64,000 bases of DNA, from the NCBI RefSeq assembly GCF_001439605.1, contig NZ_LMBX01000007.1:1-64000 (forward strand), read 5' to 3'. Under the pieces are notes generated by a model. It saw only the letters and a program-made list of their open reading frames with translations. It was not told the origin of the DNA and made no database searches. Position numbers and translations under genes: made by a program. This DNA is from Cytobacillus praedii. Lineage in GTDB: Bacteria; Bacillota; Bacilli; Bacillales; Cytobacillaceae. Shown here one piece after another: positions 33,978 through 43,416 of this stretch (the stretch's first letter is position 1; each line of letters begins with the position of its first letter).

Positions 33978-34625
33978 ATGAATATAAATATATTGGCAGG
34001 CGGACCGATTGAACTATTGCCAAAGCTAGAAAGGTATCAAACAGATGAAGATATTTGGGTGGGGGTTGATAGAGGGGTTTTTACACTTCTATCAAATGGA
34101 ATAAAACCGACGATTGCTTTTGGTGACTTCGATTCAGTTACTGATGATGAAATGGCTGCAATTGAGCAAGGTGTAGATGAATTGAACCGTTTCATGCCTG
34201 AAAAAGATGAAACAGATATGGAATTGGCGCTGGAGTGGGCGATTGAACAAAAGCCTGAATTAATTAGAGTTTTTGGAGCGACAGGAGGCAGGATCGATCA
34301 TTTTATTGCAAATATTCAATTACTAATAAAACCATTGCAAAGGGATCACAGCATGCTGGTGGAAATATTCGACAAAAAAAATATCGTGTTTCTTCGAATG
34401 CCAGGCAAGTATTCAATAAAAAAAATTCCAGGCTTTAAATACATTTCATTCTTGCCAATCACAATGGAGGTTAGCGGCATTACACTTGAAGGATTTAAAT
34501 ATCCTTTAGTGGATCGCCAACTCCCTTTGGGATCCACTTTATGCATAAGTAATGAACTTATTAACGATTGTGGTCATTTTTCATTTTCAAAAGGCATATT
34601 AATGGTTGTAAGAAGTAATGATTAG
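33978..34625 (+). CDS. thiN: Thiamine diphosphokinase
   Basis: It turns thiamine into thiamine pyrophosphate using ATP. The N-terminal catalytic domain shows GVDRGVFTLL, AFGDFDSVTDDE and EKDETDMELALEWA, and the thiamine-binding C-terminal part GSTLCISNEL. Length 215 residues. The start at 33978 has AAGGTGG 8 bases upstream; the longer ORF start at 33909 has none. It is followed by spoVM as in B. subtilis. There is no TPP riboswitch in front. Confidence 0.94.
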   Translation: MNINILAGGPIELLPKLERYQTDEDIWVGVDRGVFTLLSNGIKPTIAFGDFDSVTDDEMAAIEQGVDELNRFMPEKDETDMELALEWAIEQKPELIRVFGATGGRIDHFIANIQLLIKPLQRDHSMLVEIFDKKNIVFLRMPGKYSIKKIPGFKYISFLPITMEVSGITLEGFKYPLVDRQLPLGSTLCISNELINDCGHFSFSKGILMVVRSND

Positions 34626-34714
34626 GTCTGAAAAATTGATTAGTACTTATCTATTTATTTTGAATATGATGAATGGTGAAGATGGATGTGTGAGATCGAG
34701 GAGGGACATGAGTA

Positions 34715-34795
34715 ATGAGATTTTATACAATTAAATTGCCGAAGTTCTTAGGCGGTATTGTCCGCGCGATGTTAGGAACCTTCAAGAAAAATTGA
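34715..34795 (+). CDS. spoVM: Stage V sporulation protein SpoVM
   Basis: This 26-residue amphipathic peptide marks the convex forespore membrane and anchors the spore coat basement layer through SpoIVA. The translated sequence starts MRFYTIKLPKFLGGIVRAML and ends GTFKKN; it differs from the B. subtilis peptide only in a few conservative places. AGGAGGG lies about 9 bases before the ATG. Its size makes it easy to miss in automatic annotation. Expression from a sigma-E promoter is expected from B. subtilis, but I could not point to clear boxes. Confidence 0.95.
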   Translation: MRFYTIKLPKFLGGIVRAMLGTFKKN

Positions 34796-34810
34796 ATCAA
34801 TACACGAAGA

Positions 34811-34842
34811 AAAGAGCACCTGATAAAGGTGCTTTATTTTTT
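34811..34842 (+). terminator. Terminator after spoVM
   Basis: AGCACCT and AGGTGCT pair around GATAA, with a T-rich tail; A-rich bases lie before the stem. Confidence 0.85.
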
Positions 34843-34855
34843 GGAATTGAGAATT

Positions 34856-35006
34856 GCCTAGCGCAAGCGTCCTATCGCCTAGAAAACTTCAGTCCCCTCC
34901 GTAATGATTGCGTCAAGCACGAATGCGTTATCGCTCTTCGTGTTTCCTTTATCGAAAGAACCTGGCCCTATGTGTTAGAACGTCAATGACCAAGGCGCTT
35001 TACGCT
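34856..35006. repeat. Dispersed intergenic repeat, family C, copy 2
   Basis: It shares TTTCCTTTATCGAAAGAACC and flanking blocks with 21718-21835 and is the longer copy. Short inverted pieces (TAGCGCAAGCG; AGCACGAATGCG) suggest it folds. It lies between spoVM and the terminator of rpmB. No gene fits. Confidence 0.7.
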
Positions 35007-35013
35007 TTTTTAT

Positions 35014-35041
35014 AGAAAAAGGACATCCCATAGGGATGTCC
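35014..35041 (-). terminator. Terminator of rpmB
   Basis: GGACATCCC and GGGATGTCC form a perfect 9-bp stem with a three-base loop. On the minus strand it is followed by TTTTT. Confidence 0.85.
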
Positions 35042-35051
35042 CGACACGTAA

Positions 35052-35240
35052 TTAAACGCGTTCTACTTTACCTGATCTAAGCGCTCTTGCAGAAACCCAA
35101 ACACGTTTCGGTTTTCCGTCTACAAGGATACGTACTTTTTGAAGGTTAGCACCCCATGTACGTTTGTTAGCATTCATAGCATGAGATCGTGCATTACCTG
35201 TAGTTGTTTTTCTACCAGTTACAACACATTTGCGTGGCAT
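35052..35240 (-). CDS. rpmB: 50S ribosomal protein L28
   Basis: A 62-residue component of the large ribosomal subunit. The start [20 protein letters not shown] and the end [13 protein letters not shown] fit the family. The start at 35240 has AAGGAGGG 8 bases upstream; two earlier in-frame ATG codons overlap or precede the SD. CVVTG keeps one Cys only, so this looks like the zinc-free form. It is a single-gene unit on the minus strand, set against its neighbours exactly as in B. subtilis. Confidence 0.95.
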   Translation of the reverse strand: MPRKCVVTGRKTTTGNARSHAMNANKRTWGANLQKVRILVDGKPKRVWVSARALRSGKVERV

Positions 35241-35367
35241 ATTCATTTCCCTCCTTAACACATAAGCTCAAAACTTTTTTAAGAATCATTTGCCATGTTA
35301 GATGACCAAAGTGATTTAATGTTAAAAAAAGCAAAACTTATTTTTAGACATTAAAAGATACTTTAAT

Positions 35368-35396
35368 AATTTATCATACAACCCCTTTTATTGCAA
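35368..35396 (-). promoter_or_regulatory. Promoter of rpmB
   Basis: On the minus strand TTGCAA (35391-35396) and TAAATT (35368-35373) are 17 bases apart, and TGA just before the -10 gives an extended -10. This leaves an untranslated leader of about 120 bases. Confidence 0.6.
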
Positions 35397-35420
35397 TAGT
35401 TGACTTTCAAGAAAAAAACC

Positions 35421-35452
35421 TTGACATACACTATGATTGAATAAGCTATAAT
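35421..35452 (+). promoter_or_regulatory. Promoter region of yloU-fakA
   Basis: TTGACA at 35421 and TATAAT at 35447 are both perfect, but the spacing is 20, longer than usual, so activity may be low or need help. The 130-base leader up to yloU shows no gene. Confidence 0.5.
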
Positions 35453-35585
35453 AAAATATAGACTGTAGCTTTCAAAATAAATGTAATTATAGTAAAATAT
35501 TTTAAGGTGTGTGGATAATCTGCTTCGAAAGTAATAGCTCTAGGAGCAAAAATAGGGTAGAACAATTTTAAAGGGGGAAAGAAAT

Positions 35586-35948
35586 ATGTCAATCGAACTT
35601 AAAACGAAATTCGGCCAAATTGATATCTCAAATGACGTGATTGCTACGCTTGCAGGTGGAGCGGCTGTTGACTGCTATGGTATAGTTGGTATGGCCTCTA
35701 AGCAACAAATAAGAGATGGCTTAACAGAAATTTTGCGTAAAGAGAATTTTACCCGCGGTGTAATTGTTCGCCAAGAAAACGATGAAGTACATATCGACAT
35801 GTATATTATTGTTAGTTACGGAACAAAAATTTCCGAGATTGCTCATAATGTCCAATCGAAAGTAAAATACACGCTTAATCAAACAGTTGGCCTAGCCATA
35901 GAGTCGGTCAATATTTACGTTCAGGGAGTTCGTGTAACGAACCCGTAG
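35586..35948 (+). CDS. yloU: Asp23/Gls24 family protein YloU
   Basis: A 120-residue member of the Asp23/Gls24 (DUF322) family. The pattern DISNDVIATLAGGAAVDCYGIVGMAS, here abridged by its key parts DISNDV and GIVGMAS, and VNIYVQGVRV near the end are diagnostic. Relatives are linked to envelope stress, but the role of this copy is unknown. GGGGG lies 9 bases before the ATG. It is 16 bases ahead of fakA, a pairing conserved across Firmicutes, so a link to fatty acid use or membrane state is a fair guess. Confidence 0.92.
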   Translation: MSIELKTKFGQIDISNDVIATLAGGAAVDCYGIVGMASKQQIRDGLTEILRKENFTRGVIVRQENDEVHIDMYIIVSYGTKISEIAHNVQSKVKYTLNQTVGLAIESVNIYVQGVRVTNP

Positions 35949-35964
35949 TGAGGAGGAAAGATTT

Positions 35965-37644
35965 GTGTCAATTAAAGTTTTAGACGGAAAACGATTTGCC
36001 GAAATGGTTATACTCGGTGCGAACCATTTGTCCGTTCATGCGAAATTGGTAGATGCACTTAACGTTTTCCCTGTTCCTGATGGTGATACAGGAACAAATA
36101 TGAATTTATCAATGACTTCAGGGGCTAAAGAAGTAAAGAATAATGTTCAGCCGCACATTGGAAAAGTCGGGTCAGCACTTTCTAAAGGTTTGCTGATGGG
36201 AGCGCGTGGAAATTCTGGTGTTATCCTGTCACAATTATTTCGCGGATTCTCGAAAGCGATTGAACAAAAAGCAGAAATAGACGGCAAAGAGTTTGCTGCA
36301 GCTCTTCAAAATGGGGTGGAAACTGCCTATAAAGCAGTAATGAAGCCTGTAGAAGGGACAATATTAACAGTCGCAAAGGATGCCGCGAAAAAGGCAGTTC
36401 AAGTAGCAAAAAATGAAGATAATATTATCGCTATTATGGATGAGGTAGTGAAAGAGGCAAAAGCTTCTTTAAACCGTACACCCGATTTATTGCCTGTTCT
36501 TAAGGAAGTGGGAGTGGTTGACAGCGGGGGACAAGGGCTTGTATTCGTATACGAAGGCTTTCTTGCTGAATTAAAAGGAGAAGAATTGCCGGATGCACCT
36601 GCATCACTTCCCAAAATGGACGAGCTAGTTAGTGCGGAGCACCATAAAAATGTCCATAGTTTTATGAATACTGAGGATATTGAATTCGGTTACTGTACTG
36701 AATTTATGGTGAAGTTTGAAAGTGCAAAGCTTGCAAATAATCCATTTACTGAAGAAAAATTCCGTCAGGATTTAAGCAAATATGGAGATTCTTTATTAGT
36801 TATTGCTGATGAAGAACTTGTTAAAGTACATATTCACTCTGAACAGCCAGGAAATTGCTTAACATATGGTCAACGTTACGGCAGCCTGATTAACATGAAA
36901 ATTGAAAATATGCGTCAGCAGCATTCCAATTTGGTAGATGAAGTGCAAACGCCGTTAGTTTCTGAAAATTCCTCGAAAAAAGTAAAACAGGAATATGGGA
37001 TTGTAACCGTCTCAATGGGTAGCGGAATTGCTGATTTGTTCCGCAGTATTGGTGCACATGCAGTTATCGAGGGTGGCCAAACAATGAACCCAAGTACGGA
37101 AGATATTGTTAAAGCGATAAATGAAGTAAATGCTAAAAAAGTGATTATTCTCCCTAATAATAAAAACATTATTATGGCTGCACAACAGGCAGCTGAGGTG
37201 TCAGATCAAGAAGTGATTGTTATTCCTTCGAAGACAGTTCCTCAAGGAATGTCTGCACTGCTTGCATTCAATCCGGGTGCGGAACTTTCACAAAACGAAG
37301 AAGTGATGAATGAAGCATTAAAGCATGTGAAAACAGGTCAAGTAACTTTTGCTGTTAGAGATACGAGCATTGATGGTCTTGAAATCGAAAAGAATGATTT
37401 CATGGGGATTAATGAAGGGAAAATTGTTGTAAAAAATAAAGATAAGGTCCAATCGGCAAAAGATTTATTAATGAAGATGATTGATGCTGATTCAGAAATC
37501 TTAACCATTTTAAAAGGTGAAGATGCCACTGATGAGGACATTCAAGCGCTAATTGGCTTCGCAGAAGATAAATATGAAGATGTAGAAATTGAAGTGCATG
37601 ATGGAAAGCAGCCACTGTATGCATTCATTTTCGCGATTGAATAA
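35965..37644 (+). CDS. fakA: Fatty acid kinase catalytic subunit FakA (YloV)
   Basis: FakA phosphorylates exogenous fatty acids held by FakB; the acyl phosphate then feeds PlsX/PlsY. The DhaL-like ATP domain shows NVFPVPDGDTGTNM and MGARGNSGVILSQLF near the N-terminus; a middle domain and the C-terminal FakB-like domain follow. Length 559 residues. The start is GTG at 35965 with AGGAGG 8 bases upstream. plsX, which uses the same acyl-phosphate pool, lies about 3 kb further on. No fakB gene lies in the window. Confidence 0.93.
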   Translation: MSIKVLDGKRFAEMVILGANHLSVHAKLVDALNVFPVPDGDTGTNMNLSMTSGAKEVKNNVQPHIGKVGSALSKGLLMGARGNSGVILSQLFRGFSKAIEQKAEIDGKEFAAALQNGVETAYKAVMKPVEGTILTVAKDAAKKAVQVAKNEDNIIAIMDEVVKEAKASLNRTPDLLPVLKEVGVVDSGGQGLVFVYEGFLAELKGEELPDAPASLPKMDELVSAEHHKNVHSFMNTEDIEFGYCTEFMVKFESAKLANNPFTEEKFRQDLSKYGDSLLVIADEELVKVHIHSEQPGNCLTYGQRYGSLINMKIENMRQQHSNLVDEVQTPLVSENSSKKVKQEYGIVTVSMGSGIADLFRSIGAHAVIEGGQTMNPSTEDIVKAINEVNAKKVIILPNNKNIIMAAQQAAEVSDQEVIVIPSKTVPQGMSALLAFNPGAELSQNEEVMNEALKHVKTGQVTFAVRDTSIDGLEIEKNDFMGINEGKIVVKNKDKVQSAKDLLMKMIDADSEILTILKGEDATDEDIQALIGFAEDKYEDVEIEVHDGKQPLYAFIFAIE

Positions 37645-37652
37645 GCGATGTG

Positions 37653-37679
37653 AAAAGAAGGGGAATCCCCTTCTTTTTT
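37653..37679 (+). terminator. Terminator after fakA
   Basis: AAAAGAAGGGGA and TCCCCTTCTTTT form an almost perfect palindrome followed by T. In B. subtilis the serine dehydratase genes sdaAB-sdaAA come next; they are absent here. Confidence 0.85.
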
Positions 37680-37750
37680 GTACGTTAAGTTAACATAAAT
37701 TTTCATCAAGTAGTTTATTCGACTTAATAAATAAATTATAGGAATAACGT

Positions 37751-37816
37751 GTAAGTGCAACTATGCCTCTGTCTTCGCCTTTTTAAGGCTGGCAGTCGCT
37801 GGTTTTTCTTTATAAT
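37751..37816 (+). repeat. Dispersed intergenic repeat, family D, copy 2
   Basis: It shares the order AAGTGCA, CTATG, TCTTCGCCTTTT, GGC, GTCGC and TTTTTCTTTATA with 140-203. Its end forms TATAAT at 37811-37816, which could act as a -10 box for recG. Confidence 0.5.
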
Positions 37817-37869
37817 GAAAAATTGATAGGGAAGGGGGGAAGGCGGATATTATTTTCCGCTAAACGATC

Positions 37870-39918
37870 GTGAATGAAATCTTAAATCAGTCCATAACAG
37901 CTATTAAAGGAATCGGTGGAGAAACAGAAGAAATTCTTGGTGAAATGAAGATACGGACAGTTAATGATTTGCTGGAATATTTCCCTTATCGTTATGAAGA
38001 TTATCGTCTTCGTGATTTAGCTGACGTAAAACATGATGAACGAATTACAATCGAAGGGAAGGTACACAGTGAGCCTTCTCTCGTTTATTATGGCCGAAAG
38101 CGTTCAAGATTAACTGTAAGAGTACTTGTTGGAAGATATCTTGTTCAGGTCGTTTTATTTAATCAGCCTTATGTGAAAAATAAGATTGGCATTAATGAAA
38201 CAGTGTCAGTAACAGGAAAATGGGATCAGCATAGACAAATAATAACGGCAAGTGAGATACATATTGGTTCACAGACAAAGTCTAAAGATTTTGAACCTGT
38301 TTATACTGTAAAGGGAAAGCTTACAGTTAAAGGCTTAAGAAGATTTATTAATTTAGCCTTTAATCAATTTGGGGAGTATATTGAAGAAACATTACCTGAA
38401 CAATTTTTAAAAAACTATAAGCTATTAAATAAGAAAACTGCCATAAGGATTATGCATTTTCCAACTGATCAGCAAGAGCTTAAGCAAGCAAGACGACGGA
38501 TTGTGTATGAAGAGTTTTTCTATTTTCAGTTAAAAATGCAATCATTAAGAAAATTTGAAAGAGACCATACAAAAGGGGTTGCACAAGATTATAATCTAGA
38601 ATCACTTCAAACATTCCTTGAGTCTCTCCCTTACTCTCTTACAAATGCTCAAAAACGGGTAGTGAATGAAATCCTTAAAGATATGAAGTCTCCGTTTAGG
38701 ATGAATCGGCTATTACAGGGGGATGTTGGCTCGGGAAAAACAGCGGTTGCAGCCATTGCCCTTTATGCAAGTACAACAGCAGGGTTTCAAGGTGCTTTAA
38801 TGGTCCCTACGGAAATTCTAGCAGAACAGCACATGGAATCGTTGAAAGTGATGCTTGAACCATTCCAGCTTCGATGCGAGCTATTAACTAGTTCTGTAAA
38901 AGGAAAACGCAGAAAAGAAATATTGCAATTGTTAAAAACGGGAGAAATTGATGTTTTAATCGGAACGCACGCATTAATACAGGATGAGGTCGAGTTTCAC
39001 AATCTTGGACTTGTCATCACCGATGAACAGCATCGATTTGGAGTGGAGCAGAGAAGAGTCTTAAGGGAAAAGGGAGAAAACCCAGATGTACTATTTATGA
39101 CTGCAACACCCATTCCGAGAACACTTTCAATCACTGTGTTTGGAGAAATGGATGTGTCCATTATAGATGAGATGCCTGCAGGAAGAAAGGTCATTGAAAC
39201 CTATTGGGCAAAGCCTGATATGCTAGACCGCATACTTGTTTTCGTGGAAAAAGAATTGCGTGCAGGTCATCAAGCTTATGTCATCTGCCCCCTTATTGAA
39301 GAATCAGACAAACTAGATGTTCAAAATGCAATTGATGTCCACAGCAACTTAACTCATTATTTTAATGGCCGTTATACAATCGGACTCATGCATGGAAAAC
39401 TAACTCCAGATGAAAAAGAGTCGGTAATGAAGGCATTTAGTCAAAATGAAAAACAAGTTCTAGTATCAACTACCGTTGTTGAGGTAGGAGTAAACGTCCC
39501 AAATGCAACGATGATGGTCATTTATGATGCGGAAAGATTCGGACTCGCTCAGCTTCACCAGCTAAGAGGAAGAGTCGGACGTGGCAGTGAACAATCCTAT
39601 TGTATTTTACTGGCTGATCCTAAATCAGAAGTCGGTAAGGAACGGATGAAAATAATGACAGATACAAATGATGGTTTTCTTCTTAGTGAAAAGGATCTCG
39701 AGTTAAGAGGCCCAGGAGACTTTTTTGGTAAAAAACAAAGTGGACTTCCTGAATTTAAAGTCGCAGATATGGTTCATGATTATCGCGCGTTAGAGACTGC
39801 CAGAAATGATGCGGCTCTATTAGTACAGTCAAATGAGTTTTGGCATTCCTCTGAATATATGTATTTAAGAAATTATTTGAAGGAATCAGGTGTTTTAGAA
39901 GGAGAAAAGCTTGATTAA
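37870..39918 (+). CDS. recG: ATP-dependent DNA helicase RecG
   Basis: RecG reverses stalled forks and processes recombination branches. A wedge/OB domain (about residues 50-150) precedes the helicase core with GDVGSGKTAVAAIAL, DEQHRFGVEQR, MTATPIPRTLSITVFGEMD and LHQLRGRVGRG. The TRG-like end FFGKKQSGLPEFKVADMV is intact. Length 682 residues. The start is GTG at 37870; no good SD lies close by, since the purine-rich block is about 25 bases upstream behind a small hairpin GCGGA/TTCCGC. The stop overlaps the fapR promoter. Confidence 0.95.
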   Translation: MNEILNQSITAIKGIGGETEEILGEMKIRTVNDLLEYFPYRYEDYRLRDLADVKHDERITIEGKVHSEPSLVYYGRKRSRLTVRVLVGRYLVQVVLFNQPYVKNKIGINETVSVTGKWDQHRQIITASEIHIGSQTKSKDFEPVYTVKGKLTVKGLRRFINLAFNQFGEYIEETLPEQFLKNYKLLNKKTAIRIMHFPTDQQELKQARRRIVYEEFFYFQLKMQSLRKFERDHTKGVAQDYNLESLQTFLESLPYSLTNAQKRVVNEILKDMKSPFRMNRLLQGDVGSGKTAVAAIALYASTTAGFQGALMVPTEILAEQHMESLKVMLEPFQLRCELLTSSVKGKRRKEILQLLKTGEIDVLIGTHALIQDEVEFHNLGLVITDEQHRFGVEQRRVLREKGENPDVLFMTATPIPRTLSITVFGEMDVSIIDEMPAGRKVIETYWAKPDMLDRILVFVEKELRAGHQAYVICPLIEESDKLDVQNAIDVHSNLTHYFNGRYTIGLMHGKLTPDEKESVMKAFSQNEKQVLVSTTVVEVGVNVPNATMMVIYDAERFGLAQLHQLRGRVGRGSEQSYCILLADPKSEVGKERMKIMTDTNDGFLLSEKDLELRGPGDFFGKKQSGLPEFKVADMVHDYRALETARNDAALLVQSNEFWHSSEYMYLRNYLKESGVLEGEKLD

Positions 39919-39961
39919 AGCGATTCTTAATTATATACTACTATTAGTACCTAGTCTTAAT
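39911..39961 (+). promoter_or_regulatory. fapR promoter with FapR operator
   Basis: TTGATT (39911-39916) and TATACT (39934-39939) are 17 bases apart, the -35 overlapping the recG stop codon. ATTAGTACCTAGTCTTAAT at 39943-39961 is identical to the FapR consensus as I recall it and covers the expected start point. Malonyl-CoA or malonyl-ACP releases FapR, so the fap cluster would be self-regulated. Confidence 0.88.
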
Positions 39962-39981
39962 AACGCGGACGGTGTGTTAAA

Positions 39982-40557
39982 ATGAAAAGAACTAAAAAGG
40001 AACGGCAGGCATTATTAAACACAACAATAAAAGAAAATCCTTTTGTTACGGACGAAGAGCTTGCGGAAAAGTTTATGGTTAGTGTTCAAACCATTCGGCT
40101 GGATCGGCTGGAGCTATCAATTCCTGAGCTGCGCGAACGAATAAAAAATGTCGCCGAAAAAAATTTTGATGATGAAGTGCGAGCATTGCCGATAGAGGAA
40201 ATAATCGGTGAAATTATTGATATAGAGCTAGATAAAACGGCTATATCCATCTTGGATATTAAAGAAGAGCATGTTTTTAGAAGAAATCAGATTGCCAGGG
40301 GACATCATCTATTTGCACAGGCAAATTCGCTTGCAGTTGCTTTAATCAATGACGAACTAGCATTAACTGCCAAAGCAAATATTCAATTTACTCGGTCTGT
40401 AAAGCAAAATGAGAGGGTAATTGCGAAAGCAAGGGTAGTCAAGATAGATACGGAAAAGGGAAGAACGATTGTAGAAGTGACTAGCTTTGTTAATAATGAA
40501 CTTGTTTTTAAAGGTGAATTTGATATGTTCCGGTCTGAAGCAGGACGAAGGTCTTAA
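39982..40557 (+). CDS. fapR: Fatty acid and phospholipid synthesis repressor FapR
   Basis: FapR represses fatty acid and phospholipid genes and responds to malonyl-CoA. The N-terminal helix-turn-helix of the DeoR type ([25 protein letters not shown]) is followed by a linker helix and a hot-dog fold domain that binds the effector ([20 protein letters not shown]). Length 191 residues. Its operator lies just upstream. plsX follows, its true start 42 bases beyond the fapR stop. Confidence 0.95.
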   Translation: MKRTKKERQALLNTTIKENPFVTDEELAEKFMVSVQTIRLDRLELSIPELRERIKNVAEKNFDDEVRALPIEEIIGEIIDIELDKTAISILDIKEEHVFRRNQIARGHHLFAQANSLAVALINDELALTAKANIQFTRSVKQNERVIAKARVVKIDTEKGRTIVEVTSFVNNELVFKGEFDMFRSEAGRRS

Positions 40558-40598
40558 TGACTCCTTCGCAAATTAATAACAAAGGAAGTTATAGAAAT

Positions 40599-41591
40599 AT
40601 GAAAATAGCAATAGATGCAATGGGCGGCGATCATGCGCCAAAAGAAATTGTTCTTGGAGCAATGAGAGCGATTAATGAATATAAAGATATTCATATTACC
40701 CTTGTTGGAGACGAATCAAAAATAAAGCAATATGTAACATCCGCTGAACGGATTGAAATTTTACATACAGAAGAAGTCATTCTTCCTACAGATGAACCTG
40801 TTAGAGCCGTTCGTCGAAAGAAGACAGCTTCTATGGTTCTTGCTGCACAGCAGGTAGCAGATGGACAAGCAGATGCTTGTATATCAGCTGGAAATACAGG
40901 AGCATTAATGGCTGCAGGTCTTTTTGTTGTGGGCCGTATTGAAGGAATTGAACGCCCGGCCTTATCACCGACATTACCAACAATCGGCGGAGAAGGGTTT
41001 CTGCTTCTTGATGTAGGTGCCAATGTTGATGCAAAACCAGAGCATTTGCTGCAATACGCGATAATGGGCTCTATCTATGCTGAAAAGGTTCGGGGGGTAT
41101 CAAATCCAAGAATTGGTCTATTGAACATCGGAACAGAAGAGAAAAAAGGGAATGAGCTAGCTAAGAATGCATTTGAACTTCTTCAGCAAGCAAATATTCA
41201 TTTTATTGGAAATGTAGAGGCACGAGATTTGCTGGATGGAGTGGCAGATGTCGTAGTAACAGACGGCTTTACAGGCAATATGGTTCTTAAAACGATCGAG
41301 GGCACCGCACTATCTGTGTTTAAAATGATGAAAACAGCGCTTACTAGCAGTTTTAAAAGCAAAATGGCGGCAGCTGTTCTAAAACCAGATCTCGTTCAAT
41401 TAAAATCAAAAATGGATTACTCAGAGTACGGCGGTGCAGGTTTGTTTGGCTTAAAGGCGCCAGTTATTAAAGCGCATGGTTCATCCGATGCAAATGCAAT
41501 ATTTAGTGCTATAAGACAAACAAGAAACATGGTTGAAAACTCAGTTTCTCAAACAATCAAAGAAGCTGTGGAAAAGGAAGCGTCAAAATAA
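40599..41591 (+). CDS. plsX: Phosphate acyltransferase PlsX
   Basis: PlsX turns acyl-ACP into acyl-phosphate, the donor for PlsY in phospholipid synthesis. The start [32 protein letters not shown], and [19 protein letters not shown] are family blocks. I choose the ATG at 40599 (AAAGGAAG 10 bases upstream), giving 330 residues; the ORF opens further upstream at 40557 without similarity. Second gene of the FapR-controlled cluster. Confidence 0.96.
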   Translation: MKIAIDAMGGDHAPKEIVLGAMRAINEYKDIHITLVGDESKIKQYVTSAERIEILHTEEVILPTDEPVRAVRRKKTASMVLAAQQVADGQADACISAGNTGALMAAGLFVVGRIEGIERPALSPTLPTIGGEGFLLLDVGANVDAKPEHLLQYAIMGSIYAEKVRGVSNPRIGLLNIGTEEKKGNELAKNAFELLQQANIHFIGNVEARDLLDGVADVVVTDGFTGNMVLKTIEGTALSVFKMMKTALTSSFKSKMAAAVLKPDLVQLKSKMDYSEYGGAGLFGLKAPVIKAHGSSDANAIFSAIRQTRNMVENSVSQTIKEAVEKEASK

Positions 41592-41612
41592 AGTTGAATA
41601 AGGAGAGTTGAA

Positions 41613-42560
41613 ATGGGAAAAATAGCATTTCTATTTCCAGGACAAGGTTCACAAACAGTTGGAATGGGCAAATCTTTAGCTGAAATGGATGAAACGGTTA
41701 AGTCTATTTTCGATAAAGCGGATGAGAGATTAAAATACCCGCTCTCTGCTCTTATTTTTGAGGGTCCACAGGAAGAGCTGACCTTAACTACAAATGCGCA
41801 GCCAGCCCTTTTAACGACTAGTATTGCGATTTTAGAGTTTTTTAAACAATCAGGTATTCAACCTGATTATGCTGCAGGACATAGCCTAGGTGAATATACG
41901 GCACTTGTTGCTGCTGGGGCATTTTCTTTTGAGGATGGCGTGTACGCGGTTCGAAAAAGAGGCGAATTTATGGAAGAAGCAGTCCCTAATGGAGAAGGGT
42001 CAATGGCAGCAGTTTTAGGACTTGACCGAGACAAACTGGCTGATGTTACATCAGAAATTACTAATGAGGGACATCCTGTTCAATTAGCCAATTTAAATTG
42101 TCCTGGCCAGATTGTTATCTCTGGCTCAAAAAAAGGGGTCGAACTTGCCTCAGTAAGAGCAAAGGAAGCAGGAGCCAAGCGGGTAATGCCTTTGGTTGTA
42201 AGCGGTCCTTTTCATTCAGAGCTTATGAAGCCTGCTGCTGAAAAATTCAAAGGCATACTTAACGAAATTTCTGTAAATGATGCAAACATTCCAGTAATTG
42301 CAAACGTTTCTGCAACTGAAATGTCTTCTTCAGCTGAGATAAAGAGCCGATTAATTGAACAATTATATTCCCCAGTTTTATGGGAAGATTCTATTCAAAA
42401 AATGATTTCCCTAGGCGTCGATACGTTTATTGAAATTGGACCAGGAAAGGTTCTATCTGGCCTAGTAAAGAAAATTGATAAAACGGTGCGAATTTTTGCT
42501 GTTTCGGATAAAGAAACCTGTTTTGAGGTAATTGAGTCTTTAAAGGAGGAAAATCAATGA
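41613..42560 (+). CDS. fabD: Malonyl CoA-acyl carrier protein transacylase
   Basis: It loads malonate onto ACP for fatty acid elongation. The active-site Ser is in [12 protein letters not shown] near residue 90, [15 protein letters not shown] forms the oxyanion region, and the catalytic His is in SGPFHSELM. Length 315 residues. It shares an ATGA overlap with fabG. Confidence 0.96.
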   Translation: MGKIAFLFPGQGSQTVGMGKSLAEMDETVKSIFDKADERLKYPLSALIFEGPQEELTLTTNAQPALLTTSIAILEFFKQSGIQPDYAAGHSLGEYTALVAAGAFSFEDGVYAVRKRGEFMEEAVPNGEGSMAAVLGLDRDKLADVTSEITNEGHPVQLANLNCPGQIVISGSKKGVELASVRAKEAGAKRVMPLVVSGPFHSELMKPAAEKFKGILNEISVNDANIPVIANVSATEMSSSAEIKSRLIEQLYSPVLWEDSIQKMISLGVDTFIEIGPGKVLSGLVKKIDKTVRIFAVSDKETCFEVIESLKEENQ

Positions 42561-43300
42561 AGCTAGAGGGGAAAGTTGCTCTTGTAACTGGTGCTTCTCG
42601 AGGAATTGGAAGAGAGATTGCCCTAGGTCTTGCTAAGCAAGGAGCAGACGTTGTTGTTAATTATTCCGGAAGCGAAGAAAGAGCAAATCAAGTAGTTGCT
42701 GAAATTAAGGAGCTAGGAAGAAATGCGATTGCCGTTCAATGCGATGTGTCGAATGGCGAGTCGGTAGCAAATATGGTTAAGGCAACAATTGATACCTATG
42801 GAAAGCTTGATATTCTCGTCAATAATGCTGGAATTACGAAAGACAATCTTCTTATGAGAATGAAGGAGGAAGAATGGGATGATGTGATTAACATCAACCT
42901 TAAAGGGGTCTTTCTTTGTACGAAAGCAGTTACAAGACAAATGATGAAGCAGCGCAGTGGAAGAATAATTAATATTTCATCCATCGTAGGTGTGAGCGGA
43001 AATCCGGGCCAAGCAAATTATGTTGCTGCAAAATCTGGCGTTATTGGTCTGACAAAGACAACGGCTAAGGAATTATCATCACGCGGAATCACTGTTAATG
43101 CGATTGCTCCAGGATTTATTACGACGGATATGACGGATAAACTAACTGAGGATGTAAAGGATCTAATGCTGAAGCAAATTCCGTTAGCTCGATTCGGTGA
43201 ACCATCAGATATTGCGAATGTTGTTGTGTTTTTAGCATCTGAGGACAGCCGATATATGACTGGACAAACACTTCATGTTGATGGTGGAATGGTGATGTAA
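42557..43300 (+). CDS. fabG: 3-oxoacyl-[acyl-carrier-protein] reductase
   Basis: It reduces beta-ketoacyl-ACP with NADPH. This short-chain dehydrogenase has the cofactor motif [20 protein letters not shown], and the catalytic Ser-Tyr-Lys set ([18 protein letters not shown]). Length 247 residues. Many SDR enzymes look alike, but the fabD-fabG-acpP setting makes the call safe. Confidence 0.95.
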   Translation: MKLEGKVALVTGASRGIGREIALGLAKQGADVVVNYSGSEERANQVVAEIKELGRNAIAVQCDVSNGESVANMVKATIDTYGKLDILVNNAGITKDNLLMRMKEEEWDDVININLKGVFLCTKAVTRQMMKQRSGRIINISSIVGVSGNPGQANYVAAKSGVIGLTKTTAKELSSRGITVNAIAPGFITTDMTDKLTEDVKDLMLKQIPLARFGEPSDIANVVVFLASEDSRYMTGQTLHVDGGMVM

Positions 43301-43387
43301 GCATTATATTTTAAGTGCTTGACCATATGTTAAATATTTGCTTAATAAATTTGATTATGGAGCATTTATTAATTGTGAAAAATACTC

Positions 43388-43393
43388 TATAAT
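43388..43393 (+). promoter_or_regulatory. -10 box of a probable acpP promoter
   Basis: A perfect TATAAT lies 24 bases before acpP. TTTATT at 43365, 17 bases upstream, is a weak -35. It would allow ACP to be made at a higher level than the rest of the cluster. Confidence 0.5.
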
Positions 43394-43416
43394 GTCTTGA
43401 GGGGAGGTGAATAAGG

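Noticed and set aside
34638-34656. FapR-like sequence (ATTAGTAC...) after thiN
   Set aside because: Only the left half matches the operator and the setting is not a lipid gene.
34792-34989. 65-codon ORF after spoVM
   Set aside because: Overlaps the spoVM stop, the terminator and repeat family C; no SD.
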